Positions 1-14,335 of a DNA stretch of 64,000 bases are shown here, piece after piece (position 1 is the first letter of the stretch; each line of letters starts with the position of its first letter). The translations under genes and the position numbers were made by a program. This DNA comes from Exobasidium rhododendri (lineage: Eukaryota; Basidiomycota; Exobasidiomycetes; Exobasidiales; Exobasidiaceae). The notes beneath the pieces are model-generated. The model searched no databases and was not told the origin of the DNA. It saw nothing but the letters and a program-made list of their open reading frames with translations. The stretch is taken from positions 4,216,001 through 4,280,000 of the forward strand of contig CP110630.1 in assembly GCA_026210745.1 (NCBI GenBank). The letters are read 5' to 3'.

Positions 1-1012
1 CGCCCGAGACGGCAATTCCACTCCAGTCTATGGAAAGTCAACAGATTGGGAGGACTCCTTTATCGCTTTCAATAGGAACACGAATCGATTGTTCTGCCTG
101 TCATCTCATGGATGAACATGTACTGTCGTCACCGTCCACCCTTCACAGTCCTGACAAACATAGCCAAGACAGTGACGATCATTTCACAGCGATATCGTTG
201 CATGCCCACCAATACCCACCAGAGTCCGACTCTAGCCGACCAAGTGAGGACGTAGCGTCGCACGCTCGTACTAGCTCGAGGTCCTATGATAAGGGACATG
301 CCAGGCGACGAAGCGCAGGACCGTCCGCTTCTACACCATCTGCTCGCACCGTATCAAAGACTGCACAGACAGAGGTAGTGCTTGAAGAGGAGGCGACTGA
401 GAATGGCAGACAGACCCCAAATAGCAACAGCGTCGGCAGCGAGAATAAATCTACAACTCCACCTCAAGTGTGTCACTTCGTTATCACTGATGATACACAG
501 GAGCATAGTGCAGAAACCAAAGACAGTTGGACGAGGTGGGCGTGGAGTCGAGTACCAGCACCTGTTCGATCACCCCTTAGCCTTGATTGCAGCAAGTCTT
601 TCAACATCACATGGCTCGACGTTCCCTTCCAGAAGTCTGGAAAGGGAGGCAGCGTCGAGATACTAAAATTTGAAGATGATTCGCATTGGTGGAGCTGGAA
701 GGGCAGGGAGAGGGGAAAGATCTTTGTGCAAGAAGAGGCTGTCAAAGCTTTGCAGTTGGATTTGGGGTTTTGGGTGGCAGTGAGTATTTGTAGGGGTGCG
801 TGTGTGTGCGGGTGTGTGTCTTGACACGAGAAATTGAAGAGACTTCTTCACCTTCTTCTCACAGGTCGTTCTAGCATACTTGGAATTCCTGGAGGAGCGT
901 GATGTAAGCTCTCGATTCACGTTGACGCCCTTTGCTATATGGTACCCACTGATCACTTTACTTGCTCTCCTTTTTGGACTCACAGGGCTATCGCGCTGCT
1001 CTGGATGGATGA
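1..1012 (+). CDS. 3' part of an unknown protein (5' end outside the window)
   Basis: I do not recognise this gene. The frame is open from base 3 through the first ATG at 30, so that ATG need not be the start and the gene probably begins upstream of the window. Likely exons are <1-779, 865-903 and 986-1012, each junction with GT..AG borders (donors GTGAGT and GTAAGC). The first 150 residues are Ser/Thr/Arg-rich and look disordered. The last 100 are ordered and aromatic-rich (SWTRWAWSRVPAP, DDSHWWSWKGRERG). They end in an amphipathic stretch, FWVAVVLAYLEFLEERDGYRAALDG in two parts across the splices, followed by TGA. The conserved-looking C-terminus and the two spliced short exons support a real gene. 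No function is assigned. Confidence 0.55.
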
Positions 1013-1455
1013 TCTTTACGTCTCTACTTAGCATCTGTACTTCTACGCATCATCACCAACCCAGTTATAGAGACGACGATTCAATTGAGAAGACGGCAGG
1101 ACATACATGAAGTCCCGCCTTTTAAGTTTCCATTTTACATCATTGAGAGAGGAGAATGTAAAACAAGGGTGTAGAAGTAAAGGTGAGGTAAACAGGGGGG
1201 GATGGATGACGACTGTTGGTGGATGTGAAATGATTGAAAGAGGGAACCGTTCAGGGCGTGGGGTTCAAGTGTGTGGATGGCTTGCTAGCCCTGATGAGAC
1301 TGTTTTCGTGGAAGATGCTGCTGTCATTCTACTGGGCAAGGGTAGGCTCTGCCTCTACATTTGCGTCCACTTCCTCGCCTTCCTTTCGATCCTCTTCTTG
1401 GATGGCAACTGGAAAAGTGAGGTTTCTCCTGTAAGCTCCTTTTCACACAACAACA
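1013..1455. other. Intergenic, convergent gene ends
   Basis: This lies between the tail of the first gene and the tail of the RRM gene on the other strand. It should hold both 3' UTRs. Open frames here are short and show no conserved pattern, and I see no RNA gene or repeat. Confidence 0.5.
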
Positions 1456-2692
1456 TCAAACGGGCTGCTGCCTCTTTGGAAACTCACTCTTCAATTGCAA
1501 ATCTCGTCCCTCGACTTGCTTACCGTGAACTTCTTTAAGAGCTCGTAGTTGTTCCTCCTCGTTTTCTAAGTCGACGAAACCGAAACCTTTTGTTCGAGTT
1601 CCAAATCGTCGTTTGACAACCTTGGCTGTTTTGACTTGGAAGCCTTCAAAGGCTGCTTTGAGCTCTTCATCGCTGAATTGGAAGGGCAAGTTGGCAACGA
1701 ACAACAAGGTCTTGCTGGGTTCACCTTTGGGGGCGCCCTTCGGCTTACGAGGTTCGCGAGGTGCCTTGACTTTCTTTTCAGTGGGTGCAGCAGCGCTTTC
1801 GGTAGTAGGGGGAGCATCAGCAGCAGCTTCACCACTGCCTTCAGCTTGCTTGGCAGCCGCTTTCTTCTGACGACGACGAGCAGACTTCGTAAGGCCGCCG
1901 TTCGTAGTTGAAGCAGCAGCAGTACCATCCTCGCCGTTCTCTTTGACGGGATCTTCCAGCTCCTCTTCACCATCGTCAGCGCGGGGTCTTCGTGATGTAG
2001 CCTGAAAAGATGGAATTGTATCAATTTCTTTTGCCTTCTGCACCTTTCCAATCAACTCCCTTCATCACACACACTCACAGCTCCTCTACCGCGAGCGCTC
2101 TTGCCACGGGCTTTGCCACGTCCTCTACCACCGCGAATAGCTGCTCCTTTACCTTCACCGGCTTCTTCACCATCTTCAAGTGTGTAGTTGCCGGAATCGT
2201 TGTGCTTCACTAGGTCAGATTGAGGCTTTGCACTCTCGACATTGATTTCACGTCCGGCAATTTCCTTCTTGTTCAAGAGTTGTATAGCCTTCTTGGCTTC
2301 GGCTTCTGTTTGGTAAGTCACAAAACCGTATCCGAGCGATCGAGTACCTCTCTTGATGATCTGAGCTTGTTGTCTGACATACACGTAAGGAAAAGAGGGA
2401 AGATTAGCATAAGGACAGTGCTGATCGTGGTAAAGACAATCTCCACACTCACACTTCACCTGCTTCAGTGAAGACACTTCTGAGCTCTTCTTCCGTGGTA
2501 GCGAAAGCGAGATTACCGGCAAAGACCTAAACCGAGCGGAATGATTGCATAGTAATCTCAACCAAAGTCAGCACCGATCCGGGCGGCGTCCTTTCTCAAG
2601 CACTGGAGATCACTCACCTTCATGGCGTCGTCAACAGCGCTAGCTTGAGCTTCGGCGGCGATGTTTCCGTTGGTATTAGTGATTTCAGACAT
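1456..2692 (-). CDS. Two-RRM RNA-binding protein
   Basis: Exons on the minus strand are 2692-2618, 2526-2453, 2373-2079 and 2001-1456, which join in frame to 329 residues. The start at 2692 gives MSEITNTNGNIAAE. RRM1 begins about residue 25 (KVFAGNLAF as RNP2) and has RNP1 as LGYGFVTY. RRM2 has RNP2 as LLFVANLPF and RNP1 as TKGFGFVDL. The linker carries an RGG/RGRG-type stretch (RGGRGRGKARGKSARGRG) followed by a Lys/Ala-rich segment. Such two-RRM proteins with Arg/Gly-rich linkers bind mRNA or pre-rRNA; the exact role cannot be read from sequence. It is divergent from SKI3 across about 640 bp. RRM1 is split by two introns, so it shows only after splicing. Confidence 0.85.
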
Positions 2693-3333
2693 ATTGAAGA
2701 GTGCTTTGAAAAGATACTATAGGACAGAGGGAATCTCGAAGAATTGCTTTGTTGACGGCGTATCTAGCTAATGAGTGGTGAAGGAGAAGAAGAAGTCGTG
2801 GCGCTACGGTCGTTTGGGTGTGTGTTGTGTCTGTTCTCGTTACTGGAATCAGCAATGAGGAATTTTTGACAAAGGTTGGGGTTGCAAAGACTCCAATGTG
2901 TAGTTTCTGCTCTCGTAAGGTGAAGTATCAAAAGGTGGCGAACGGGCGCGAAGAAATTAATTATCAAGGTGATGAGAAGGTTGCAACGACCTAAGGATGG
3001 AAGAAATACTTCGGGCGGTCCAACAGAGGCGCGCGAAAACGTCTCTCCAAAGAATCACACGAGGCGTCCGTCCGTCCAACTCCAACCTCAAATTAGGTCT
3101 CTATATCTCTATAGGAAGAGGCTAGCTAGCGTTGGTCCAGCTTGGGAGTCTATGTGTCTCTTTGCTTTTGTTCCGACCTTGCGAGCCACACGTCCAGCTA
3201 GACACGTGGCTTAGTCAGCTTGTGGAAGAAAGTCAAGAAGATGTCTAATACCTACGGTATCAAGAAGGGGAAGAAGATGTCTCCCTTGGAGCAGGTCCGT
3301 GCCACTTTTTGATGTCGCCTTCATCACCCTCTG
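2693..3333. promoter_or_regulatory. Shared divergent promoter region (RRM gene / SKI3)
   Basis: About 640 bp separate the two divergent start codons, so both promoters and 5' UTRs must lie here. A short frame at 3241 (MSNTYGIKKGKK...) leads toward SKI3 but does not match the family N-terminus and is probably 5' UTR. No clear TATA box was identified. Confidence 0.45.
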
Positions 3334-6300
3334 ATGTCGTCTGGCTTTGTCAAGAGCAAGCTCAAGGCATCGAGAGAAGCAATACAAGGCAAAAAATGGG
3401 AGACGGCTGTGGGAGAAGCTAGTCAAGTCCTGGAGTACGAAGCAGACAACTACAATGCTCAAGTCTTTCGAGGTCTTGCCCTGCTTCACCTGCAGCGCTA
3501 TGACGAGAGTGAAGAGGCGTACAGGGCGGCTACGACGTCTCAACCCTCACAAGTACTCGCTTGGCAAGGTCTAGAGAAGTTCTACAGAGAAAGAGAGGCA
3601 TGGAAGCAGCTATCCGAAGTCTTGAGGAGATTAATGGACCTAGCCCTAGCAGCGTGAGTGTAGATCGAGACACTTTCAGCAGCGAGTAAAAAGTTTGGGC
3701 CTGACATACTTGCATCTGCAGCGGGGATGTCCAACGATGTGCTGAAGGGTTGCAACGCCTGGTAGACTTGCAAAGGGAGGAGGGAACTCGAATGCAAAGG
3801 GCATCAGCCCTCTCTGCCTATCTGCCCGACTCGAAGTATTACTCCCTGCTCAGTAAGCTGCCGCTGCCCGACCAGACGAACCCGCAAGCGACGACAACTT
3901 TTGCATCGGAAATGGCTATTCATGTGAACTCGATAAAAGTACTCGAAGAGGTGATTGAGCTGATAGAAGAAGTGGAGAAGGATTCGGTGGATAAGGAGCT
4001 GGATAAAAGGCGAACAAGATTGGGCTCGGCAAACAAAAGTAGGGACGCTTTACGAAACGAAGTCGGCGTGGAAGTTTGGCGAGACTCTAGGGTGAGTGTG
4101 TTCATCCTCAAGCCCCCAATCTGTTGCGCTGACTGGTCAATGTCACTCTAGCTTCCTGACCTATATGAGCAAGTGCTCTCCCACATCAATGCGACTGATG
4201 AGATGAGGAGAGAAGCAGAACACAAACTGCTACTCTTCCGATACAAATTCCTGCGGGCATTGCCAAATCCTGCGTCAAAGCTCGCAGGTCCTAGTGGAAC
4301 ATCTGCCACGGAAGATAGCAGCGAGAAAGACAAGCTGCAGATGAAGGAAAAATATGGCGCTTTGCAAGGATTTCTATCGCTTGCATCTGGTGTTGTGGCT
4401 ATAGATATACCCGACGAGCTAGCTTGGTCATCAACACTGGGATGGCAAGACGTATTTTCACCAGTCAATCTGCCAGCTCATCAACTTCGAGCATTTGTCG
4501 ATCACTTTCCACGCTCAGGTGTTTCCTTTTCCTTCAGGGCACTACTATACATTATCAAGGATGAGCAATTCATGAAAGAAGAAAAGGAGCGATTTGAAGC
4601 GCAAGACGTTGATATGCCTCTCCCAGATCCTCTCTTTCTTGCCATCAGCGGACAAGAAGAGGCTCCTCAATCGATTTTGGCTGCACGAATAGCTGCCTCC
4701 TTCTACCTTCTTGATCGAGATTGGCTCTCATGCTCCGATGTAGCGATGATTGGACTCGAATTGGCAAGGAAGGAGGAAGTTGAATTTGCCGTGGATCTCG
4801 GGAGGGTGAAAGCTGGATTAGAATCCTGCCTAGGCTCTGCACTGACGCATCTGCACCCACCTCAACATCACGCTCGAGCACTTCGGCTTAGTGATTCTGT
4901 CTTGGCCAAAGTACCCCACGACATAGAGGCCCTATTCTGCAAAGCCCACATTGCCAGAGTAGCAGGTCGATGGGATCAAGCGAGAGAGCTCTTTTCAAGC
5001 ATCGTTCAGAGCACGCAGGGCCACAATGACTTGTCTATGACGGAGAAGAACCTGCAGAAGCTACTTCTGACCCGGCATCCCGAGAGGGAGGCTCGTCTAG
5101 AGATGGCGTGGTGCGACGTTAATCTGGGAAGACTTGAGCAAGGCAAGGAAGAATTGCAACACGTCATCGATGAAATGGACGCTTCGAGCGATGTCAGCAA
5201 GGAAGACCAGGCCAGAGCATGGTGGCGTCTAGGATACTGCTTGTGGCGCATGGGTGGTAGTCATCGAGAGGAAACATCACAGGCATTCACGTGCTTCATC
5301 ACAGCCTTGAAACACGATGCTTCCTATGCTTCCGCATTCACATCTTTAGGTGTCTACTACAGCGAAGTGTCTCAGCCTGCTGACCTCGTTAGAGCAAACA
5401 AATGCTTTCAAAAGGCATTCGAACTGGATGCACGAGAAGATGAAGCGGCTCGCCGACTAGCTCAATCATATGCTGACGACAATGACTGGGATCTCGTGTA
5501 TCTGGTTGCCCGACGAACGATCGAAGGGGAAGGCGGTAGTCTAGCACTCACCGGTGAAGTGAGAAGTCAAAGAAGGCACGTCACTCGGAACGCATGGGCT
5601 TGGACGGCTATTGGTTCGACTGAGCTTGTCAGGGAGGACTTTGAGAAGGCCATAGTCGCTTTTCAAATCGCACTCCGAAGCTTCCCGGGTGATGGAACGA
5701 TCTGGATGAGACTGGGAGAAGCCTACGTTGCCTCCGGTCGTCTCGATGCGGGAATAAAGACATTTGAGAAGGCGAGGGAGATCCTTCTGGACACAGAAGA
5801 GGCATGGCAGCCCACGTTCAGTATTGCCATCGTTCAGAAGCAGCAAGGCAAGTACCTGGAAGCTTTGGCGCTGTTGCAGGACCTCTGTGTTCAGGAGCCG
5901 GACAAGATTGCGATCAAAGTCACCTGCGCTGAAACGAGGCTCTGTCTAGCGCTGTACTACAACAGGAGAGGCTACACGATGAGAGGTAAAGACTGCATCG
6001 TTACCGCATTGAAGGAAGCGAAGGAAGTGTTGGCAGAAGACAATCCAAGCTTAGCTGCGTGGAAAGTGATTGCAGATTGTCTCTTCCACTACTCCACTCT
6101 TACTCTGGACCATGATGATGGCGATCAGTCGCTCGTATTGGAGATGTCGCAAGACCTTCTTCGAGCGAGTGATAGATACAACGTCGATGATGGATTGCCT
6201 TCCATCTCTTCAGTGTCGGCTCAAACGGTCTTGTCAGACGTGGGCAGCAAGAGAAAAGCTCTCGCTCTGAATGTCTACTTAAACAAGCTCAGGGTCCTAT

Positions 6301-8090
6301 TGCACCACAATGATGAGCAAGTGGCCAGTTCAGTGTGGATGGATTTGACACAAGGACTACATCAGCTCTCTATTCAGCAATCCGATCAGCACGACATTGA
6401 GCGAGCCAAAGAGAGCAAGAATCAAGCGATTGCATGTGCCAAGGAGGCTCTGAAGATGGAGCCAGGGAACGGCCGCTATTGGAACGCTCTGGGTGACTTG
6501 GTGTTCGAATCGAGTGTCAAGCTGGCTCAACATTGCTACATTAAGGCGATAGAAAGCGACCCCAAAGACGTCGTGTCGTGGACGAACCTAGGCTTCCTCT
6601 ACCTCTACAGCGATGACGACACTCTAGCAAAGGAGTGCTTCATCAAAGCGCAGACTTTCGACTCTGATTATGTTCCAGCCTGGGTAGGGCATTCCTTGAT
6701 AGCAAAAAAGGCAAAGAATGAGAAGAACTTTCTAGCCTTGTCTAAGCATGCGTATGCCTTGAATGAAGGTAGTAACCTGGAAGCCTCGTACGGATTCGCG
6801 TCCTCGCTTTTCAAGGCGTCTTCTTCGTCTTCTAGCAACGGTGCAATGACTTCGTCTCAGTTGCATTCCGCGTCCTTTGCACTTTCTTCGTACTTGACGC
6901 ATCGTCCTCTGGATGTGTCTGCATTGCATCTTTCTGCTCTGTTTGCCGAGCAACTGGGCGAATTGGAAATGGCGATTGAAAGAGTCGAAAAAGCGTCCAC
7001 AATCCTGGAGGGTCAATATGAAGAGGATGAATCTACTGAAAAGGCTCGCTTGTACGCCGTCTGCATGGTCAACTTGGGCAGGATTCGTTTGGCCAATGGG
7101 GACTATGAAGGAGCAAAGGAAGCTTTCGAGATGGGATCGAGCTTGCTCGTAGCAGACGACGATGATGAAGAAGGGCGAGGGGAAGACGCACTGGAGGCAA
7201 AGGGTAAGGAGGCCACTAGAGCGACATTGAATATTTCTACAGCTCTTGTCTTGACGCCGGACGATCTTAAGAGGGCGAGGGCCGGCGCTCATTGTGGAGG
7301 AGGGATCGCGCAATTTGCTGCTGGAGAAGAGGAGGAGGCCATCACGACCTTGCGACTGGTCATGGAAGAGGAGGAAGGGGAGGACGAGCCTCCTTCGAGT
7401 GATAGCAGGGAACAGCTCCAGCTCCTCTTGGCTCAGATGCTGTGGCATGCAGGCGAGAAAGAAGGAGCAGAAAGCACCGTCTTGGACATTATTACTTCGC
7501 GACCGAAGAGCGTTCTTGGACTGCTGACCCTAGGATCGATTTGCGTTTTGAATGACGATCAGGAGCAATTGGCGCTGCTCGAAGCAGAGATGAAGAGTAT
7601 ACTCGGGGGCGAGAAGACGTCTGCCATTGAAGCATTTTTGTCCTTGTCGCTCTTCGCAAAAGGTGAAGGGGATAGAGCCATCAAGAACCTGCAACGACAA
7701 GTGCTGTCCAGGAGTTCGATTGCCTCGCAACTCCAACTGACGAAGATGTCGCTCCAAGTCGCGCTACGATGTCGATTTCATCTAGATCACTCAGTCGCGG
7801 GCGGCGAAGAGACGACGGAGGGGGAGGAGCAGAGAGCGCTGCTGGAGAGGATACAGAACGCGAAAGAGGAAGCCGGAAGACTGTTGGAATTCGTCCAGAG
7901 CGAACATGATCTACACTATCACATCTCGAGTCTGTCTTGCATGGTCATTGCATTGGTCTTGGAAAGGAAGAAAGAGGAGGCTGTTCAGATGGTCATGCGG
8001 ATAGTCTCTCTCGAGCCTCATCAATTGGCACATTGGACGCTGTTGGAAAGCGTACAGAATATACCAGAATCAAATGGAGACGCAGAATGA
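3334..8090 (+). CDS. SKI3: Superkiller protein 3 (Ski3/TTC37), TPR scaffold of the Ski complex
   Basis: Exons 3334-3653, 3722-4091 and 4152-8090 join to 1542 residues, the usual size for Ski3. The start MSSGFVKSKLKASREAI followed by WETAVGEASQVLEYEADNYN matches the conserved Ski3 N-terminus. The body is tetratricopeptide repeats throughout, for example around AWTAIGSTELVREDFEKAIV, IWMRLGEAYVASGRLDAGIK and YWNALGDLVFES. In the cytoplasm Ski3 is the scaffold that, with the Ski2 helicase and Ski8, feeds mRNA into the exosome for 3'-to-5' decay and nonstop decay. Introns sit only in the first 0.8 kb. The acidic stretch near 7150-7400 (DDDDEEGRGED, EEEEGEDEPP) is probably a loop between repeats. 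The gene converges on UBP15 with a 520-bp gap. Confidence 0.93.
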
Positions 8091-8610
8091 TCATCACCTT
8101 CCTTGCTTCCTTCATTTTCGTTCTTCATCTTTGTTTTTATTCCTTTTTTCCCCTCGTCTCTCACTCTGTAAAAGTGTAGCCGCCACAGTCAAACGCACAC
8201 ACACACATCTCACAGCTATTCAGATTACTCTTGTGGTTTGCATTTCCGTGTACTGCGAAACCAGGTAGATCTCAACCATTAAGTATTCGAAAATTGAAGT
8301 TGAGAAAGTACACATATAGGAAGACCGCGGCGTAATTGATCAGAAGATGTCAGGTAAAGAGACCAGGGGAGATAGAAGGGTTGTTTTGGAAGAGAGACAA
8401 GAGGAAGGGAGAAGATTAGAGGAGGAGACGAAGAGGAAAGAAGAGAACGGCGAGGAGGGAAAAGGGCGGAAGACGACCAGAAATGATCTGAAACGTGACA
8501 AAGGACGGAAAGGGGAGAAAACGCTGAGAAACGAGAGCAATGAAGAGGGAGTGAAAAAGAAGAAGACAAATCAGCGGAATACGTTGCTTTGTTTCAGTCC
8601 CCTTGTCCCT
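8091..8610. other. Intergenic between convergent SKI3 and UBP15
   Basis: These are the 3' flanks of two convergent genes. The stretch at about 8360-8580 is strongly purine-rich on the + strand (GAAGAGRG-like). It opens a Lys/Glu/Arg-rich frame that I take as composition only. No RNA gene was seen. Confidence 0.45.
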
Positions 8611-12320
<3,710 letters not shown>

Positions 12321-12940
12321 TTTGCTGGAATGCTATGGCAGCAAGGTGTTCCTAAATTATGTCGGATCTCCACACACCCTATATCTCTGCCTTTGTGTCG
12401 CTGTGGAATCCAATATTACAGACACAGATGGTCTTCGTTCTTCTCGAGATTCCAAAGTGTATCCGAGTATATGGTATAAGGCAACGAGACAAATCCCGCC
12501 TGAAGAGACAGACTTGTCTTTGCTCCAATGCTGGCTCGTAGCGATGTGGCGCGCTTGCGGTGATGCTGGAGAAGTACGACAATCGAGATAGGCAACACCT
12601 TTCGTCTCCCTCGTGAGCCAATTATGAAGCCTTTCACTCGGATATCTGTAGAGCAGTACACTACTGAGATCCTACCGAGCGTCGAGCTTGTAGTGTCGCC
12701 GATAACGCTTACTTCTGTAGCAAAGACCAGAAGGTGTGCGTGCAACAATCTCTTCTCGATCATTTCAAAAAACCGACTGGGTGGACCTAGTTCTTGAACC
12801 GTGGCCACAAAATACAAATGATTCTGCCCAGCACATCAAAATTGATATTTAAATTTTTGAATTTTTATCGTTCTTTCGCTACCAATGTGCTATCCAGATG
12901 ATGTCGGCCGAGAGCGAGGTACAGCAGCCGAGCGTAAACG
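12321..12940. promoter_or_regulatory. UBP15 upstream region up to the transposon
   Basis: About 620 bp lie between the UBP15 start and the left direct repeat of the mobile element. The last 100 bp include an AT-rich stretch (about 12838-12875) and then GC-rich DNA. This is probably the UBP15 promoter. No coding pattern was seen on either strand. Confidence 0.4.
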
Positions 12941-12953
12941 CGACCAGGATGGA
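12941..12953 (+). repeat. Left 13-bp direct repeat (candidate target-site duplication)
   Basis: CGACCAGGATGGA occurs here and again at 16570-16582, just outside the two inverted-repeat ends. Mutator-like elements make target duplications of about 8-11 bp, so part of the 13 bp may be chance extension. Confidence 0.55.
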
Positions 12954-12957
12954 CACG

Positions 12958-12974
12958 CATAAATCCAACCCGGT
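12958..12974 (+). repeat. Left terminal inverted repeat
   Basis: CATAAATCCAACCCGGT pairs with the reverse complement of 16547-16563, with one mismatch. Similarity fades after the 17-bp core, so these are short ends for a MULE. Confidence 0.7.
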
Positions 12975-13068
12975 CATTAAAATTTGAAATCTATCTTTTG
13001 CGTTACGGACTACAAAAGCAGATTTTACTATATATATTGTAATGCGTGACAGAATACAACACGCTTTG

Positions 13069-13119
13069 GATGAAAATTCTCATCTAAAAAATGAAAAATA
13101 GCAGATGAGAATTTTCATC
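13069..13119 (+). repeat. Perfect hairpin: 17-bp stem, 17-nt loop
   Basis: GATGAAAATTCTCATCT at 13069-13085 is the exact reverse complement of AGATGAGAATTTTCATC at 13103-13119. The hairpin lies about 45-95 bp before the first ATG of the oxygenase frame, inside the transposon. It could be a 5' leader structure or an operator-like or subterminal protein-binding site. The function is inferred only from symmetry. Confidence 0.75.
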
Positions 13120-13162
13120 TCATCTCCCTTACTACCACCAACCACGACTCATTTGCACCATA

Positions 13163-14218
13163 ATGACACACTTGCCGACTCTTTCTTCTGATGGTACCTA
13201 CCAACTAAAGAATTTACTTCATTCTCTATCTTACTTAGAAACATCTGAGTATTGCATTGCTCTTGGCAGTGACTCTCAGCCAGGTGCTCGACTTTTAAAA
13301 GAAGCAAAGTCAATGCTAAAAGCAAACCCGTTGGCAAAAAGGACAAGAGCAACAGAAGGAGCTGAAGCAGCTGCAGAGACATAAATCTACGACGGCCTGC
13401 AGCTATCATCCTTCACAAATTTGCCAAACACTGCCTTTGCTGCAAATCTTGTTCTTCGAGATGCTAATTCACAAGAGACAGTATTGCAAGTCATTCGTCC
13501 AACAAGCATCTCATGTGAAGAAGGAATGAAGCGAGAATCAAAGGAATTGGAAAAGCTCTTGATTAAGATGTACAACATCTGTAGCAGCGCACAATCTTCT
13601 GGAAGGAGTACTGACAAGGATGCAAAGCGCTTTAATCTAGGCTTTTGGTATGATCAAGCTGGTAGATTCCTCACTACCACAAGCGACCAACGACAAATGA
13701 ATAGCACCAAGGAAGCGCAAGAGACTGTTGTCAGATATTCTCAACAACTCAAGAAGTATGTTCAAAGATTTGTTCAGCCCTTGGTTGATCATTCCGACTT
13801 CAAGTTAGATGGTGAAATCAAAGAGGAAATGGTGAGGAGAAAGGAAAGCTATGATTGGTTAGTAACTCGACGACATCTTGCAAAGTTCTTTTGTCACCCC
13901 ATCTATGCAGCATCTGCACCGTTCTTTGGCTTCTCCGGTGGAGTACACAAAGATTCCAATGATGCTAATTTTAGTCTCTTGCTGAACTTTGGAGCGCAGG
14001 CAAGGCTTGATCTTCCAGACTACAAGTGTAGTGTCCTTCTACAACCCTTTGACATTGTTTTCCTTCGATCAAATAGCATTAGTCACAGCACCAGCAAAGT
14101 TGACTATCCTGTCAAGAACCCAAGCAAGCGGTGGGCAATCAGCTGCTTCACAAGAAAGAAGATTGCTGTTCAGGATGAACCTGACAAAGATGGACATCTT
14201 CTTGAATTTGTTCAGTAA
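13163..14218 (+). CDS. TET/JBP-like 2-oxoglutarate/Fe(II) dioxygenase encoded by the transposon (interrupted)
   Basis: The 3' part carries the double-stranded beta-helix signature. HxD is in GGVHKDSNDANFS, then SLLLNFGAQARLDLPDYK, the distal His is in SNSISHSTSK, and an Arg follows in KRWAISCF. This fits the fungal TET/JBP-like family, whose members oxidise methylated bases in DNA or RNA using Fe(II) and 2-oxoglutarate. The frame starts at 13163 (MTHLPTLSSDGTYQL) and meets an in-frame TAA at 13382. The same frame reopens directly after it (IYDGLQLSSFTNLPNTAF). I found no intron of suitable phase that removes the stop. A neighbouring frame at 13345-13395 reads a helix-like KELKQLQRHKS, so small indels are also possible. 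The copy is therefore probably defective at the 5' side, though the catalytic half is whole. It converges on the transposase. Confidence 0.7.
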
Positions 14219-14335
14219 AAATTTATTGTAGTTACCGTTTCAATAAAATAAGACATGTTCAAGAAAGTGAGACGAGTCAAATAATTGCCGTTGACACAAA
14301 GATGCAACAAAGATTTCCTTTCATTTAATTAGTAT

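Noticed and set aside
3241-3300. Earlier SKI3 start at 3241 (MSNTYGIKKGKK)
   Set aside because: It needs an extra intron and does not resemble Ski3 N-termini, whereas the start at 3334 matches the family.
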